Below are positions 1 through 11,369 of a stretch of DNA of 64,000 nucleotides, piece by piece. The notes below the pieces were generated by a model. It had not been told where the DNA came from. It did not search any database and worked only from the letters and a program-made list of their open reading frames with translations. The stretch is from Micromussa lordhowensis. Its lineage: Eukaryota > Cnidaria > Anthozoa > Scleractinia > Lobophylliidae. Numbering within the stretch: the first letter of the stretch is position 1; every line of letters starts with the position of its first letter. The DNA is taken from the NCBI GenBank assembly GCA_964020085.1, contig OZ026600.1, positions 12,125,348 through 12,189,347 of the forward strand. Direction: 5' to 3'. Both the position numbers and the translations under genes were made by a program.

Positions 1-2780
1 AGCATAGTGTGACATTTTGCGTAGCTCCGAAACTTTGCATGTGGACCCGGACCGAACCCAGGAGTGCTTTGGTGCCATTAGTTTGCAAATTTGCGACGCG
101 CGCCATGCTCGGCTAACTAGCAATCCGACTGGTTAGCATAGTGTGACATTTTGCGCAGCTCCGAAACTTTGCATGTGGACCCGGACCGACCCCGGGAGTG
201 CTTTGGTGCCATTAGTTTGCAAAGTTGCGACGCACGCCAAGCTCGGCTAACAAGGCAGCCAGCCGGCCGCAGCCGGGCATGTGCCGGGCTAATTGGCATA
301 GTGTGACATTTTTCGCTGCTCCGAAACTTTGCATGTGGACTCGGACCGACCTCGGGAGTGCTTTGGTGCCATTAGTTTGTAAAGTTGCGACGCGCGCCAA
401 GCTCGGCTAATTAGCAATCGGGCTAGTTAGCATAGTGTGACATTTTGCGTAGCTCCGAAACTTTGCATGTGGACCCAGACCGAACCCAGGAGTGCTTTGG
501 TGCCATTAGTTTGCAAATTTGCGACGCGCGCCAAGCTCGGCTAACTAGCAATCCGACTGGTTAGCATAGTGTGACATTTTGCGCAGCTCCAAAACTTTGC
601 ATGTGGACCCGGACCGACCCCGGGAGTACTTTGGTGCCATTAGTTTGCAAAGTTGCGACGCGCGCCAAGCTCGGCTAACGAGGCAGCCAGCCGGCTGCAC
701 CCGGGGATCGGCCGGGCTGGTTAGCATAGTGTGACCTTTTGCGCAGCTCCGAAACTTTGCATGTGGACTTGGACCGACCCCGGGAGTGCTTTGGTGCCAT
801 TAGTTTGCAAATTTGCGACGCGCGCCAAGCTCGGCTAACTAGCAATCCGACTGGTTAGCATAGTGTCACAATTTGCGCAGCTCCTAATCTTTGCATGTGG
901 ACCCGGACCGACCCCGGGAGTGCTTTGGTGCCATTAGTTTGCAAAGTTGCGACGCGCGCCAAGCTCGGCTAACGAGGCAGCCAGCCGGCCGCACCCGGAC
1001 ATCTGCCGGGCTGGTTAGCATAGTGTGACAGTTTGCGCAGCTTCGAAACTTTGCATGTGGATTCGGACCCACCCCAGGAGTGCTTTGGTGCCATTAGTTT
1101 GCAAAGTTGCGACGCACGCCATGCTCGGCTAATTAGCAATCGGGCTGCTTAGCATAGTGTGACATTTTGCGCAGCTCCGAAACTTTGCATGTGGACCTGG
1201 ACAGACCCCGGGACTGCTTTGGTGCCATAAGTTTGCAAAGTTGCGACGCGCGCCAAACTCGGCTAACTAGCAAGCCAGCCGGCCGCACCCGGGCATCTAC
1301 CGGGCTGGTTAGAATAGTGTGACATTTTGCGCAGCTCCCAAACTTTGCATGTGGACTCGGACCAACCCCTGGAGTGCTTTGGTGCCATTAGTTTGCAAAG
1401 ATGTGATGCGCGCCAACCTCGGCTAATTAGCAATCGGGCTACTTAGCATAGTGTGACATTTTGCGCAGCTCCGGAACTTTGCATCTGGACTCAGACCGAC
1501 CCCGGGAGTGCTTTGGTGCCATTAGTTTGGAAAGTTGCGACGCGCGCCAAGCTCGGATAACGAGGCAGCCAGCCGGCCGCACCCGGGGATCTGCCGGGCT
1601 GGTTAGCATTGTGTGACATTTTGCGCAGCTCCAAAACTTTGCATGTGGACTTAGACCGACCCCGGTAGTGCTTTGGTGACATTAGTTTGCAAACTTGCGA
1701 CGCGCGCCAAGCTCGGCTAACGAGGCAGCCAGCCGGCCGCACCCGGGGACCTGCCGGGCTGCTTAGCATAGTGTGACATTTTCGAAGCTCCGAAACTTTG
1801 CATGTGCACTCGGACCGAACCCGGGAGGGGTTTGGTGCCATTAGTTTGCAAAGTTGCAACGCGCGCCAAGGTCAGCTAATTAGGAATTGGGATGGTTAGC
1901 ATAGTGTGACATTTTGGAGAGCTCCGAAACTTTGCATGTGGACCCGGACCGACCCCGGGAGTGCCTTGGTGCCATTAGTTTGCAAAGTTGCGACGCGCGC
2001 CAAGCTCGGCTAACGAGGCAGCCAGCCGGCCGCACCCGGGGATCTGCCGAGCTGGTTAGCATAGTGTGACATTTTGCGCAGCTCCGAAACTTTGCATGTG
2101 GACTCGGACCAACCATGGTAGTGCTTTGGTGCCATGAGTTTGTAAAGTTTCGACGCGCGCCAAGCTCGGCTAATTAGCAATCGGGCTGGTTAGCAGAGTG
2201 TGACATTTTGTGGAGCTCCGAAAATTTGCATGTGGACTCGGACCAACCACGGGAGTGCTTTGGTGCCATTAGTTTGCAAAGTTTCGACGCGCGCCAAGCT
2301 CGGCTAATTAGCAATCGGGCTGGTTAGCATAGTGTGACATTTTGCGCAGCTCCGAAACTTTGCATGTGGACCCAGACCGACCCCGGGAGTGCTTTGGTGC
2401 CATTACTTTGCAAAGTTGCGATGCGCGCAAAGCTCGACTAACGAGGAAGCCAGCCGGCCACACCCGGGGATCTGCCGGCCTGGTTAGCACAGTGTGACAT
2501 TTTGCGCAGCTCCGAAACTTTGCATATTGGACTCGGACCGACCCCGGGAGTGCTTTGGTGCCATTACTTTGCAAAGTTGTGACGCGCGCCAAGCTCGGCT
2601 AACGAGGCAGCCAGCCGGCTGCACCCGGGCATCTGCCGGGCTGGTTGGCACAGTGTTACATTTTTCGCTCCTCTCAAACTTTGCATGTGGACTCGGACCG
2701 ACCCCGGGAGTGCTTTCGTGCCATTCGTTTGCAAAATTGCGACGCGCGCCAAGCTCGGCTAATTAGCAATCAGGCTTCTT

Positions 2781-3580
2781 AGGATAGTGTGACATATTGC
2801 GCAGCTTGGAAACTTTGCATGTGGACCCGGACCGACTCCGGGAGTGCTTTGCTGCCACTAGTTTGCAAAGTTGCGACGCGCGCCAAGCTCGGCTAACTAG
2901 CAATCCGACTGGTTAACATAGTGTGACATTTTGCGCAGCTCAGAAACTTTGCATGTGGACCCGGAGCGACCCCGGGAGTGCTTTGGTGCCATTAGTTTGC
3001 AAAGTTGCGACGCACGCCAAAGTCGGCTAACAAGGCAGCCAGCCGGCCGCACCCGGGCATCTGCCGGGCTAATTGCCATAGTGTGACATTTTTCGCTGCT
3101 CCGAAACTTTGCATGTGGACTCGGACCGACCTCGGGAGTGCTTTGGTGCCATTAGTTTGCCAAGTTGCGACGCGCGCCAAGCTCGGCTAATTAGCAATCG
3201 GGCTAGTTAGCATAGTGTGACATTTTGCGTAGCTCCGAAACTTTGCATGTGCACCCGGACCGAACCCAGGAGTGCTTTGGTGCCATTAGTTTGCAAATTT
3301 GCGACGCGTGCCAAGCTCGGCTAACTAGCAATCCGACTTGTTAGCATAGTGCGACATTTTGCGCAGCTCCAAAACTTTGCATGTGGACCCAGACCGACCC
3401 CGGGAGTACTTTGGTGCCATTAGTTTGCAAGGTTGCGACGCGCGCCAAGCTCGGCTAACGAGGCAGCCAGCCGGCTGCACCCGGGGATCGGCCGGGCTGG
3501 TTAGCATAGTGTGACCTTTTGCGCAGCTCCGAAACTTTGCATGTGGACTTGGACCGACCCCGGGAGTGCTTTGGTGCCAT
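2781..3580. repeat. Copy of the window's first 800 bp (offset 2,780)
   Basis: L linkers at 251 and 679 correspond to 3031 and 3459, both 2,780 bp apart and with matching flanking S subtypes, for example the L linker followed by aattg(g/c)cata and tttttcgctgctccg. Homology fades after about 3580, where the L spacing diverges (294 against 964 bp). Confidence 0.75.
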
Positions 3581-4288
3581 TAGTTTGCAAAATTGCGACG
3601 CGCGCCAAGCTCGGCTGATTAGCAATCGGGCTAGTTAGCATAGTGTGACATTTTGTGCAGCTCCAAAACTTTGCATGTGGACCCGGACCGACCCCGGGAG
3701 TGCTTTGGTGCCATTAGTTTGCAAAGTTGCGACGCGCGCCAAGCTCGGCTAATTAGCAATCGGGCTGGTTAGCATAGTCTGACATTTTGCGCAGCTCCGA
3801 AACTTTGCATGTGGACTCGGACCGACCCCGGGAGTGCTTTGGTGCCATTAGGTTGCAAAGTTGCGACGTGCGCCAAGCTCGGCTAATTAGCAATCGAGCT
3901 GGTTACCATAGTGTCACAATTTGCGCAGCTCCGAAACTTTGCATATGGACCCATACCGACCCCGGGAGTGCTTTGGTCCCATTAGTTTGCAAAGTTGCGA
4001 CGCGCACCAAGCTCGGCTAACTAGCAATCCGACTGGTTAGCATAGTGTGACATTTTGCGCAGCTCCGAAACTTTGCATGTGGACTTGGACCGACCCCGGG
4101 AGTGCTTTGGTGCCATTAGTTTGCAAAATTGCGACGCGCGCCCAGCTCGGCTAATTAGCAATCAGGCTTCTTAAGATAGTGTGACATATTGCGCAGCTCG
4201 GAAACTTTGCATGTGGACCCGGACCGACCCCAGGAGTGCTTTGCTGCCACTAGTTTGCAAAGTTGCGACGCGCGCCAAGCTCGGCTAA

Positions 4289-5171
4289 TTAGCAATCGGG
4301 CTGGTTAGCATAGTGTGACATATTGCGCAGCTTTGAAACTTTGCATGTGGACCTGGACCGACCCCGGGAGTGCTTTGGTGCCATTACCTTGCAAAGTTAC
4401 GATGCGCGCAAAGCTCGACTAACGAGGAAGCCAGCCGGCCACACCCGGGGATCTGCCGGCGTGGTTAGCACAGTGTGACATTTTGCGCAGCTCCGAAACT
4501 TTGCATATTGGACTCGGACCGACCCCGGGAGTGCTTTGGTGCCATTAGTTTGCAAAGTTGTGACGCGCGCCAAGCTCGGCTAACAAGGCAGCCAGCCGGC
4601 CGCACCCGGGCATCTGCCGGGCTGGTTAGCATAGTGTGACATTTTGCGAAGTTCCGAAACTTTGCATGTGGACTCGGACCGACCCCGAGAGTGCTTTGGT
4701 GCCATTAGTTTGCAAAGTTGCGACGCGCACCAAGCTCGGCTAATTACCAATCGGGCTAGTTAGCATAGTGTGACATTTTGCGCAGCTCCGAAACTTTGCA
4801 TGTGGACCCGGACCGAACACAGGAGTGCTTTGGTGCCATTAGTTTGCAAATTTGCGACGTGCGCCAAGCTCGGCTAATTAGCAATCGGGCTGGTTAGCAT
4901 AGTGTGACATTTTGCGCAGCTCCGAAACTTTGCATGTGGACTCGGACCGACCCCGGGAGTGCTTTGGTGCCATTAGTTTGCAAAGTTGCGACGCACGCCA
5001 AGCTCGGCTAACAAGGCAGCCCGCCGGCCACACCCGGGCATCTGCCGGGCTAATTGGCATAGTGTGACATTTCTCGCTGCTCCGAAACTTTGCATGTGGA
5101 CTCGGACCGACCCCGGGAGTGCTTTGGTGCCATTAGTTTGCAAAGTTGCGACGCGCGCCAAGCTCGGCTAA
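4289..5171. repeat. Copy of 2308-3190 (offset 1,981)
   Basis: L linkers 2442, 2603 and 3031 match 4423, 4584 and 5012 at a constant 1,981-bp offset, including the unusual 161-bp L-L spacing caused by gcatattggac. The length equals 4 L plus 10 S plus 1 bp. Linker details also agree, for example cgaggaagcc and ggccacacc in the first L of each set. Confidence 0.75.
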
Positions 5172-5300
5172 TTAGCAATCGGGCTAGTTAGCATAGTGTG
5201 ACATTTTGCGTAGCTCCAAAACTTTGCATGTGGACCCGGACCGAACCCAGGAGTGCTTTGGTGCCATTAGTTTGCAAATTTGCGAAGTACGCAAAGCTTG

Positions 5301-5310
5301 GCTAATTAGC
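5301..5310. repeat. Perfect 10-bp palindrome gctaattagc in the S linker
   Basis: gctaattagc is its own reverse complement and recurs in most S monomers that lack the gctaactag subtype. It contains TAATTA, the core site of many homeodomain proteins. It is absent from L linkers and from the 128-bp S' variant. A regulatory function is not shown by the sequence. Confidence 0.8.
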
Positions 5311-5434
5311 AATCGGGCTGGTTAGCATAGTGTGACATTTTGCGCAGCTCCGAAACTTTGCATGTGGACTCGGACCGACCCCGGGAGTGCTTTGGTGCCA
5401 TTAGTTTGCAAAGTTGCGACGCGCGCCAAGCTCG
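5301..5434 (+). repeat. Reference S monomer (134 bp, 26-bp linker)
   Basis: This copy equals the consensus I derived by reading. It starts with the 26-bp linker, which is the 10-bp perfect palindrome gctaattagc, then aatcgggctg, then gttagc. The 108-bp core ends at ccaagctcg. S monomers make up about two thirds of all copies. Common subtypes have gctaactagcaatccgactgg or ggctagttagc in the linker. In the core, the gcgcagctccg block is often replaced by tcgctgctcca, and the tttgcaaagt block by tttgaaaagt. The + strand is an arbitrary choice, because no transcript direction is known. Confidence 0.95.
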
Positions 5435-6940
5435 GCTAATTAGCAATTGGGCTGTTTAGCATAGTGTGACATTTTGCGCAGCTCCGAAACTTTGCATGTG
5501 GACCCGGACCGACACAGGTAGTGCTTTGGTGCCATTAGTTTGCAAAGTTGCGAGGCACGCCAAGCTCGGCTAACTAGCCAGCTAGCCGGCCGCACCCGCG
5601 GATCTGCCGGGCCGCTTAGCATAGTGTGACATTTTGCGCAGCTCCGAAACTTTGCATGTGGATTCGGACTGAACCCGGGAGTGCTTTGATGCCATTAGTT
5701 TGCAAAGTTGCGACGCACGCCAAGCTCGGCTAATTAGCAATCGGGCTGCTTAGCATAATGTGACATTTTGCGCAGCTCCGAAACTTTGCATGTGGACCTG
5801 GACAGACCCCGGGACTGCTTTGGTGCCATAAGTTTGCAAAGTTGCGACGCGCGCCAAACTCGGCTAACTAGCAAGCCAGCCGGCCGCACCCGGGCATCTA
5901 CCGGGCTGGTTAGAATAGTGTGACATTTTGCGCAGCTCCCAAACTTTGCATGTGGACTCAGACCAACCCCGGGAGTGCTTTGGTGCCATTAGTTTGCAAA
6001 GATGTGACGCGCGCATACCTCGGCTAATTAGCAATCGGGCTACTTAGCATAGTGTGACATTTTGCGCAGCTCCGGAACTTTGCATCTGGACTCGGACCGA
6101 CCCCGGGAGTGCTTTGGTGCCATTAGTTTGGAAAGTTGCGACACGCGCCAAGCTCGGATAACGAGGCAGCCAGCCGGCCGCACCCGGGGATCTGCCGGGC
6201 TGGTTAGCATTGTGTGACATTTTGCGCAGCTCCAAAACTTCGCATGTGGACTTAGACCGACCCCGGTAGTGCTTTGGCGACATTAGTTTGCAAACTTGCG
6301 ACGCGCGCCAAGCTCGGCTAACGAGGCATCCAGCCGGCCGCACCCGGGGACCTGCCGGGCTGGTTACCATAGTGTGACATTTTCGAAGCTCCGAAACTTT
6401 GCATGTGCACTCGGACCGAACCCGGGAGGGGTTTGGTGCCATTAGTTTGCAAAGTTGCAACGCGCACCAAGGTCAGCTAATTAGGAATTGGGATGGTTAG
6501 CATAGTGTGACATTTTGGAGAGCTCCGAAACTTTGCATGTGGACCCGGACCGACCCCGGGAGTGCCTTGGTGCCATTAGTTTGCAAAGTTGCGACGCGCG
6601 CCAAGCTCGGCTAACGAGGCAGCCAGCCGGCCGCACCCGGGGATCTGCCGAGCTGGTTAGCATAGTGTGACATTTTGCGCAGCTCCGAAACTTTGCATGT
6701 GGACTCGGACCAACCATGGTAGTGCTTTGGTGCCATGAGTTTGCAAAGTTTCGACGCGCGCCAAGCTCGGCTAATTAGCAATCGGGCTGGTTAGCAGAGT
6801 GTGACATTTTGTGGAGCTCCGAAAATTTGCATGTGGACTCGGACCAACCACGGGAGTGCTTTGGTGCCATTAGTTTGCAAAGTTTCGACGCGCGCCAAGC
6901 TCGGCTAATTAGCAATCGGGCTGGTTAACAGAGTCTGACA
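5338..6940. repeat. 1,603-bp tandem unit, copy 1
   Basis: L linkers are at 5574, 5868, 6162, 6322 and 6615. The unit is 5 L plus 6 S minus 1 bp. It carries private variants: tagccagctagccgg, ctagcaagccagcc, an S with tttgtggagctccgaaaatttgc, and gagagctcc. It is followed directly by a second copy. A partial older relative lies at about 1060-2310 (offset 4,601), with the same L order at 1267, 1561, 1721 and 2014. Confidence 0.85.
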
Positions 6941-8543
6941 TTTTGCGCAGCTCCGAAACTTTGCATGTGGACTCGGACCGACCCCGGGAGTGCTTTGGTG
7001 CCATTAGTTTGCAAAGTTGCGACGCGCGCCAAGCTCGGCTAATTAGCAATTGGGCTGTTTAGCATAGTGTGACATTTTGCGCAGCTTCGAAACTTTGCAT
7101 GTGGACCCGGACCGACGCAGGTAGTGCTTTGGTGCCATTAGTTTGCAAAGTTGCGAGGCGCGCCAAGCTCGGCTAACTAGCCAGCTAGCCGGCCGCACCC
7201 GCGGATCTGCCGGGCCGCTTAGCATAGTGTGACATTTTGCGCAGCTCCGAAACTTTGCATGTGGATTCGGACCGAACCCGGGAGTGCTTTGATGCCATTA
7301 GTTTGCAAAGTTGCGACGCACGCCAAGCTCGGCTTATTAGCAATCGGGCTGCTTAGCATAGTGTGACATTTTGCGCAGCTCCGAAACTTTGCATGTGGAC
7401 CTGGACAGACCCCGGGACTGCTTTGGTGCCATAAATTTGCAAAGTTGCGACGCGCGCCAAACTCGGCTAACTAGCAAGCCAGCCGGCCGCACCCGGGCAT
7501 CTACCGGGCTCGTTAGAATAGTGTGACATTTTGCGCAGCTCCCAAACTTTGCATGTGGACTCGGACCAACCCCGGGAGTGCTTTGGTGCCATTAGTTTGC
7601 AAAGATGTGACGCGCGCCAACCTCGGCTAATTAGCAATCAGGCTACTTAGCATAGTGTGACATTTTGCGCAGCTCCGGAACTTTGCATCTGGACTCGGAC
7701 CGACCCCGGGAGTGCTTTGGTGCCATTAGTTTGGAAAGTTGCGACGCGCGCCAAGCTCGGATAACGAGGCAGCCAGCCGGCCGCACCCGGGGATCTGCCG
7801 GGCTGGTTAGCATTGTGTGACATTTTGCGCAGCTCCAAAACTTCGCATGTGCACTTAGACCGACCTCGGTAGTGCTTTGGTGACATTAGTTTGCAAACTT
7901 GCAACGCGCGCCAAGCTCGGCTAACGAGGCATCCAGCCGGCCGCACCCGGGGACCTGCCGGGCTGGTTAGCATAGTGTGACATTTTCGAAGCTCCGAAAC
8001 TTTGCATGTGCAGTCGGACCGAACCCGGGAGGGGTTTGGTGCCATTAGTTTGCAAAGTTGCAACGCGCGCCAAGGTCAGCTAATTAGGAATTGGGATGGT
8101 TAGCATAGTGTGACATTTTGGAGAGCTCCGAAACTTTGCATGTGGACCCGGACCGACCCCGGGAGTGCCTTGGTGCCATTAGTTTGCAAAGTTGCGACGC
8201 GCGCCAAGCTCGGCTAACGAAGCAGCCAGCCGGCCGCACCCGGGGATCTGCCGAGCTGGTTAGCATAGTGTGACATTTTGCGCAGCTCCGAAACTTTGCA
8301 TGTGGACTCGGACCAACCATGGTAGTGCTTTGGTGCCATGAGTTTGCAAAGTTTCGACGCGCGCCAAGCTCGGCTAATTAGCAATCGGGCTGGTTAGCAG
8401 AGTGTGACATTTTGTGGAGCTCCGAAAATTTGCATGTGGACTCGGACCAACCACGGGAGTGCTTTGGTGCCATTAGTTTGCAAAGTTTCGACGCGCGCCA
8501 AGCTCGGCTAATTAGCAATCGGGCTGGTTAACAGAGTCTGACA
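6941..8543. repeat. 1,603-bp tandem unit, copy 2
   Basis: L linkers at 7177, 7471, 7765, 7925 and 8218 repeat those of copy 1 at exactly +1,603. The few differences seen include gacgcag for gacacag and gcacttag for ggacttag. The copies diverge after about 8543, where accgaccccggg becomes accaaccccggg and a different S string begins. Confidence 0.85.
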
Positions 8544-9103
8544 TTTTGCGCAGCTCCGAAACTTTGCATGTGGACTCGGACCAACCCCGGGAGTGCTTTG
8601 GTGCCATTAGTTTGAAAAGTTGCGACACGCGCCAGGCTCGGCTAACTAGCAATCCGACTGGTTAGCATAGTGTGACATTTTGCGCAGCTCCGAAACTTTG
8701 CATGTGGACCCAGACCGACCCCGGGAGTGCTTTGGTGCCATTACTTTGCAAAGTTGTGACGCGCGCCAAGCTCGGCTAAGGAGGCAGCCAGCCGGCTGCA
8801 CCCGGGCATCTGCCGGGCTGGTTGGCACAGTGTGACATTTTTCGCTCCTCTCAAACTTTGCATGTGGACTCGGACCGACCCCGGGAGTTGTTTGGTGTCA
8901 TTAGTTTGCAAAGTTGCGACGCGCGCCAAGCTCGGCTAATTAGCAATGCGGCTGGTTAGCATAGTGTGACATTTTGCGCAGCTCCGAAACTTTGCATGGG
9001 GACTCGGACCGACCCCGGGAGTGCTTTGGTGCCATTAGTTTGCAACGTTGCGACGCGCGCTAAGCTCGGCTTATTAGCAATCGGGCTGGTTAGCATAGTG
9101 TGA

Positions 9104-9904
9104 CATTTTGCGCAGTTCCGAAACTTTGCATGTGGACTCGGACCGACCCCGAGAGTGCTTTGGTGCCATTAGTTTGCAAAGTTGCGACGCGCACCAAGCT
9201 CGGCTAATTACCAATCGGGCTAGTTAGCATAGTGTGACATTTTGCGCAGCTCCGAAACTTTGCATGTGGACCCGGACCGAACACAGGAGTGCTTTGGTGC
9301 CATTAGTTTGCAAATTTGCGACGTGCGCCAAGCTCGGCTAATTAGCAATCGGGCTGGTTAGCATAGTGTGACATTTTGCGCAGCTCCGAAACTTTGCATG
9401 TGGACTCGGACCGACCCCGGGAGTGCTTTGGTGCCATTAGTTTGCAAAGTTGCGACGCACGCCAAGCTCGGCTAACAAGGCAGCCCGCCGGCCACACCCG
9501 GGCATCTGCCGGGCTAATTGGCATAGTGTGACATTTCTCGCTGCTCCGAAACTTTGCATGTGGACTCGGACCGACCCCGGGAGTGCTTTGGTGCCATTAG
9601 TTTGCAAAGTTGCGACGCGCGCCAAGCTTGGCTAATTAGCAATCGGGCTAGTTAGCATAGTGTGACATTTTGCGTAGCTCCAAAACTTTGCATGTGGACC
9701 CGGACCGAACCCAGGAGTGCTTTGGTGCCATTAGTTTGCAAATTTGCGAAGTACGCAAAGCTCGGCTAATTAGCAATCGGGCTGGTTAGCATAGTGTGAC
9801 CTTTTGCGCAGCTCCGAAACTTTGCATGTGGACTCGGACCGACCCCGGGAGTGCTTTGGTGCCATTAGTTTGCAAAGTTGCGACGCGCGCCAAGCTCGGC
9901 TAAC
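9104..9904. repeat. Copy of 4640-5440 (offset 4,464)
   Basis: The L linker at 9476 repeats that at 5012, including its private ggcagcccgccggccac sequence, and the flanking S monomers agree, including the rare gcgaagtacgcaaagc end. Differences seen between the two blocks are very few, so this duplication is recent. Confidence 0.8.
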
Positions 9905-9985
9905 GAGGCAGCCAGCCGGCTGCAACCGGGGATCTGCCGAGCTGGTTAGCATAGTGTGACATTTTGCGCAGCTCCGAAACTTTGC

Positions 9986-10616
9986 ATGTGGACTCGGACC
10001 AACCACGGTAGTGCTTTGGTGCCATGAGTTTGCAAAGTTTCGACGCGCGCCAAGCTCGGCTAATTAGCAATCGGGCTGGTTAGCAGAGTGTGACATTTTG
10101 TGGAGCTCCGAAACTTTGCATGTGGACTCGGACCAACCACGGGAGTGCTTTGGTGCCATTAGTTTGCAAAGTTTCGACGCGCGCCAAGCTCGGCTAATTA
10201 GCAATCGGGCTGGTTAACAGAGTCTGACATTTTGCGCAGCTCCGAAACTTTGCATGTGGACTCGGACCAACCCCGGGAGTGCTTTGGTGCCATTAGTTTG
10301 AAAAGTTGCGACGCGCGCCAAGCTCGGCTAACTAGCAATCCGACTGGTTAGCATAGTGTGACATTTTGCGCAGCTCCGAAACTTTGCATGTGGACCTAGA
10401 CCGACCCCGGGAGTGCTTTGGTGCCATTACTTTGCAAAGTTGTGACGCGCGCCAAGCTCGGCTAACGAGGCAGCCAGCCGGCTGCACCCGGGCATCTGCC
10501 GGGCTGGTTGGCACAGTGTGACATTTTTCGCTCCTCTCAACCTTTGCATGTGGACTCGGACCGACCCCGGGAGTGCTTTGGTGCCATTAGTTTGCAAAGT
10601 TGCGACGCGTGCCAAG
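9986..10616. repeat. Copy of about 8300-8930 (offset 1,686)
   Basis: The L linker at 10466 corresponds to 8780. Both are preceded by S monomers with the rare features cagagtgtgacattttgtgg and ttaacagagtctgac, and followed by ggttggcacagtgtgac and ttttcgctcctctcaa. The block joins zone-A sequence types at both ends. Confidence 0.75.
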
Positions 10617-11369
10617 CTCGGCTAATTAGCAATTGGGCTGTTTAGCATAGTGTGACATTTTGCGCAGCTCCGAAACTTTGCATGTGGACCCGGACCGACG
10701 CAGGTAGTGCTTTGGTGCCATTAGTTTGCAAAGTTGCGAGGCGCGCCAAGCTCGGCTAACTAGCCAGCCAGCCGGCCGCACCCGCGGATCTGCCGGGCCG
10801 CTAAGCATAGTGTGACATTTTGCGCAGCTCCGAAACTTTGCATGTGGATTCGGACCGAACCCGGGAGTGCTTTGATGCCATTAGTTTGCAAAGTTGCCAC
10901 GCGCGCCAAGGTCGGCTAATTAGCAATCGGGCTGGTTAGCATAGTGTGACATTTTGCGCAGCTCCAAAACTTTGCATGTGGACACGGACCGACCCCGGGA
11001 GTGCTTTGGTGCCATTAGTTTGCAAAGTTGCGACGTGCGCCAAGCTCGGCTAACGATCCAGCCAGCCGGCTGCAACCGGGGATCTGCCGGGCTGGTTAGC
11101 ATAGTGTGACATTTTGCGCAGCGCCAAAACTTTGCATATTGGACTCGGACCGACCCCGGGAGTGCTTTGGTGCCATAAGTTGGCAAAGTTGCGACGCGCG
11201 CCAAGCTCGGCTAACGAGGCAGCCAGCCGGCCGCACCCGGGGATCTGCCGGGCTGGTTAGCATAGTGTGACAGTTTGCGCAGCTTCGAAACTTTGCTTGT
11301 GGACTCGGACGGACCCCAGGAGTGCTTTGGTGCCATTAGTTTGCAAAGTTGCAACGCGCACCAAGCTCG

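Larger units (their letters stand above)
1..11369. repeat. Zone A: mosaic of overlapping higher-order repeats
   Basis: The L linkers, given as the C of ctaac or its equivalent, lie at 251, 679, 973, 1267, 1561, 1721, 2014, 2442, 2603, 3031, 3459, 4423, 4584, 5012, 5574, 5868, 6162, 6322, 6615, 7177, 7471, 7765, 7925, 8218, 8780, 9476, 9904, 10466, 10760, 11054 and 11215. Intervening S counts range from 0 to 6. The zone is not a simple tandem. Blocks match each other at offsets of 1,603, 1,686, 1,981, 2,780, 4,464 and 4,601 bp, and these matches overlap, as expected from successive rounds of duplication. Diagnostic one-base changes help the matching: an extra base in gcatattggac (2524, 4505, 11130) and a missing base in cattttcgaagctcc (about 1780, 6381, 7981). 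Confidence 0.85.

Noticed and set aside
6044..6460. Open reading frames of 60-138 codons on both strands, the longest at 6044-6460 and 7647-8063 on the minus strand
   Set aside because: They are by-products of the repeat. The same short peptides recur with every monomer type, they start and stop at linker positions, and their length follows monomer arithmetic (134 and 160 are not multiples of three, 294 is). They shift frame between neighbours and show no protein domain or coding constraint.
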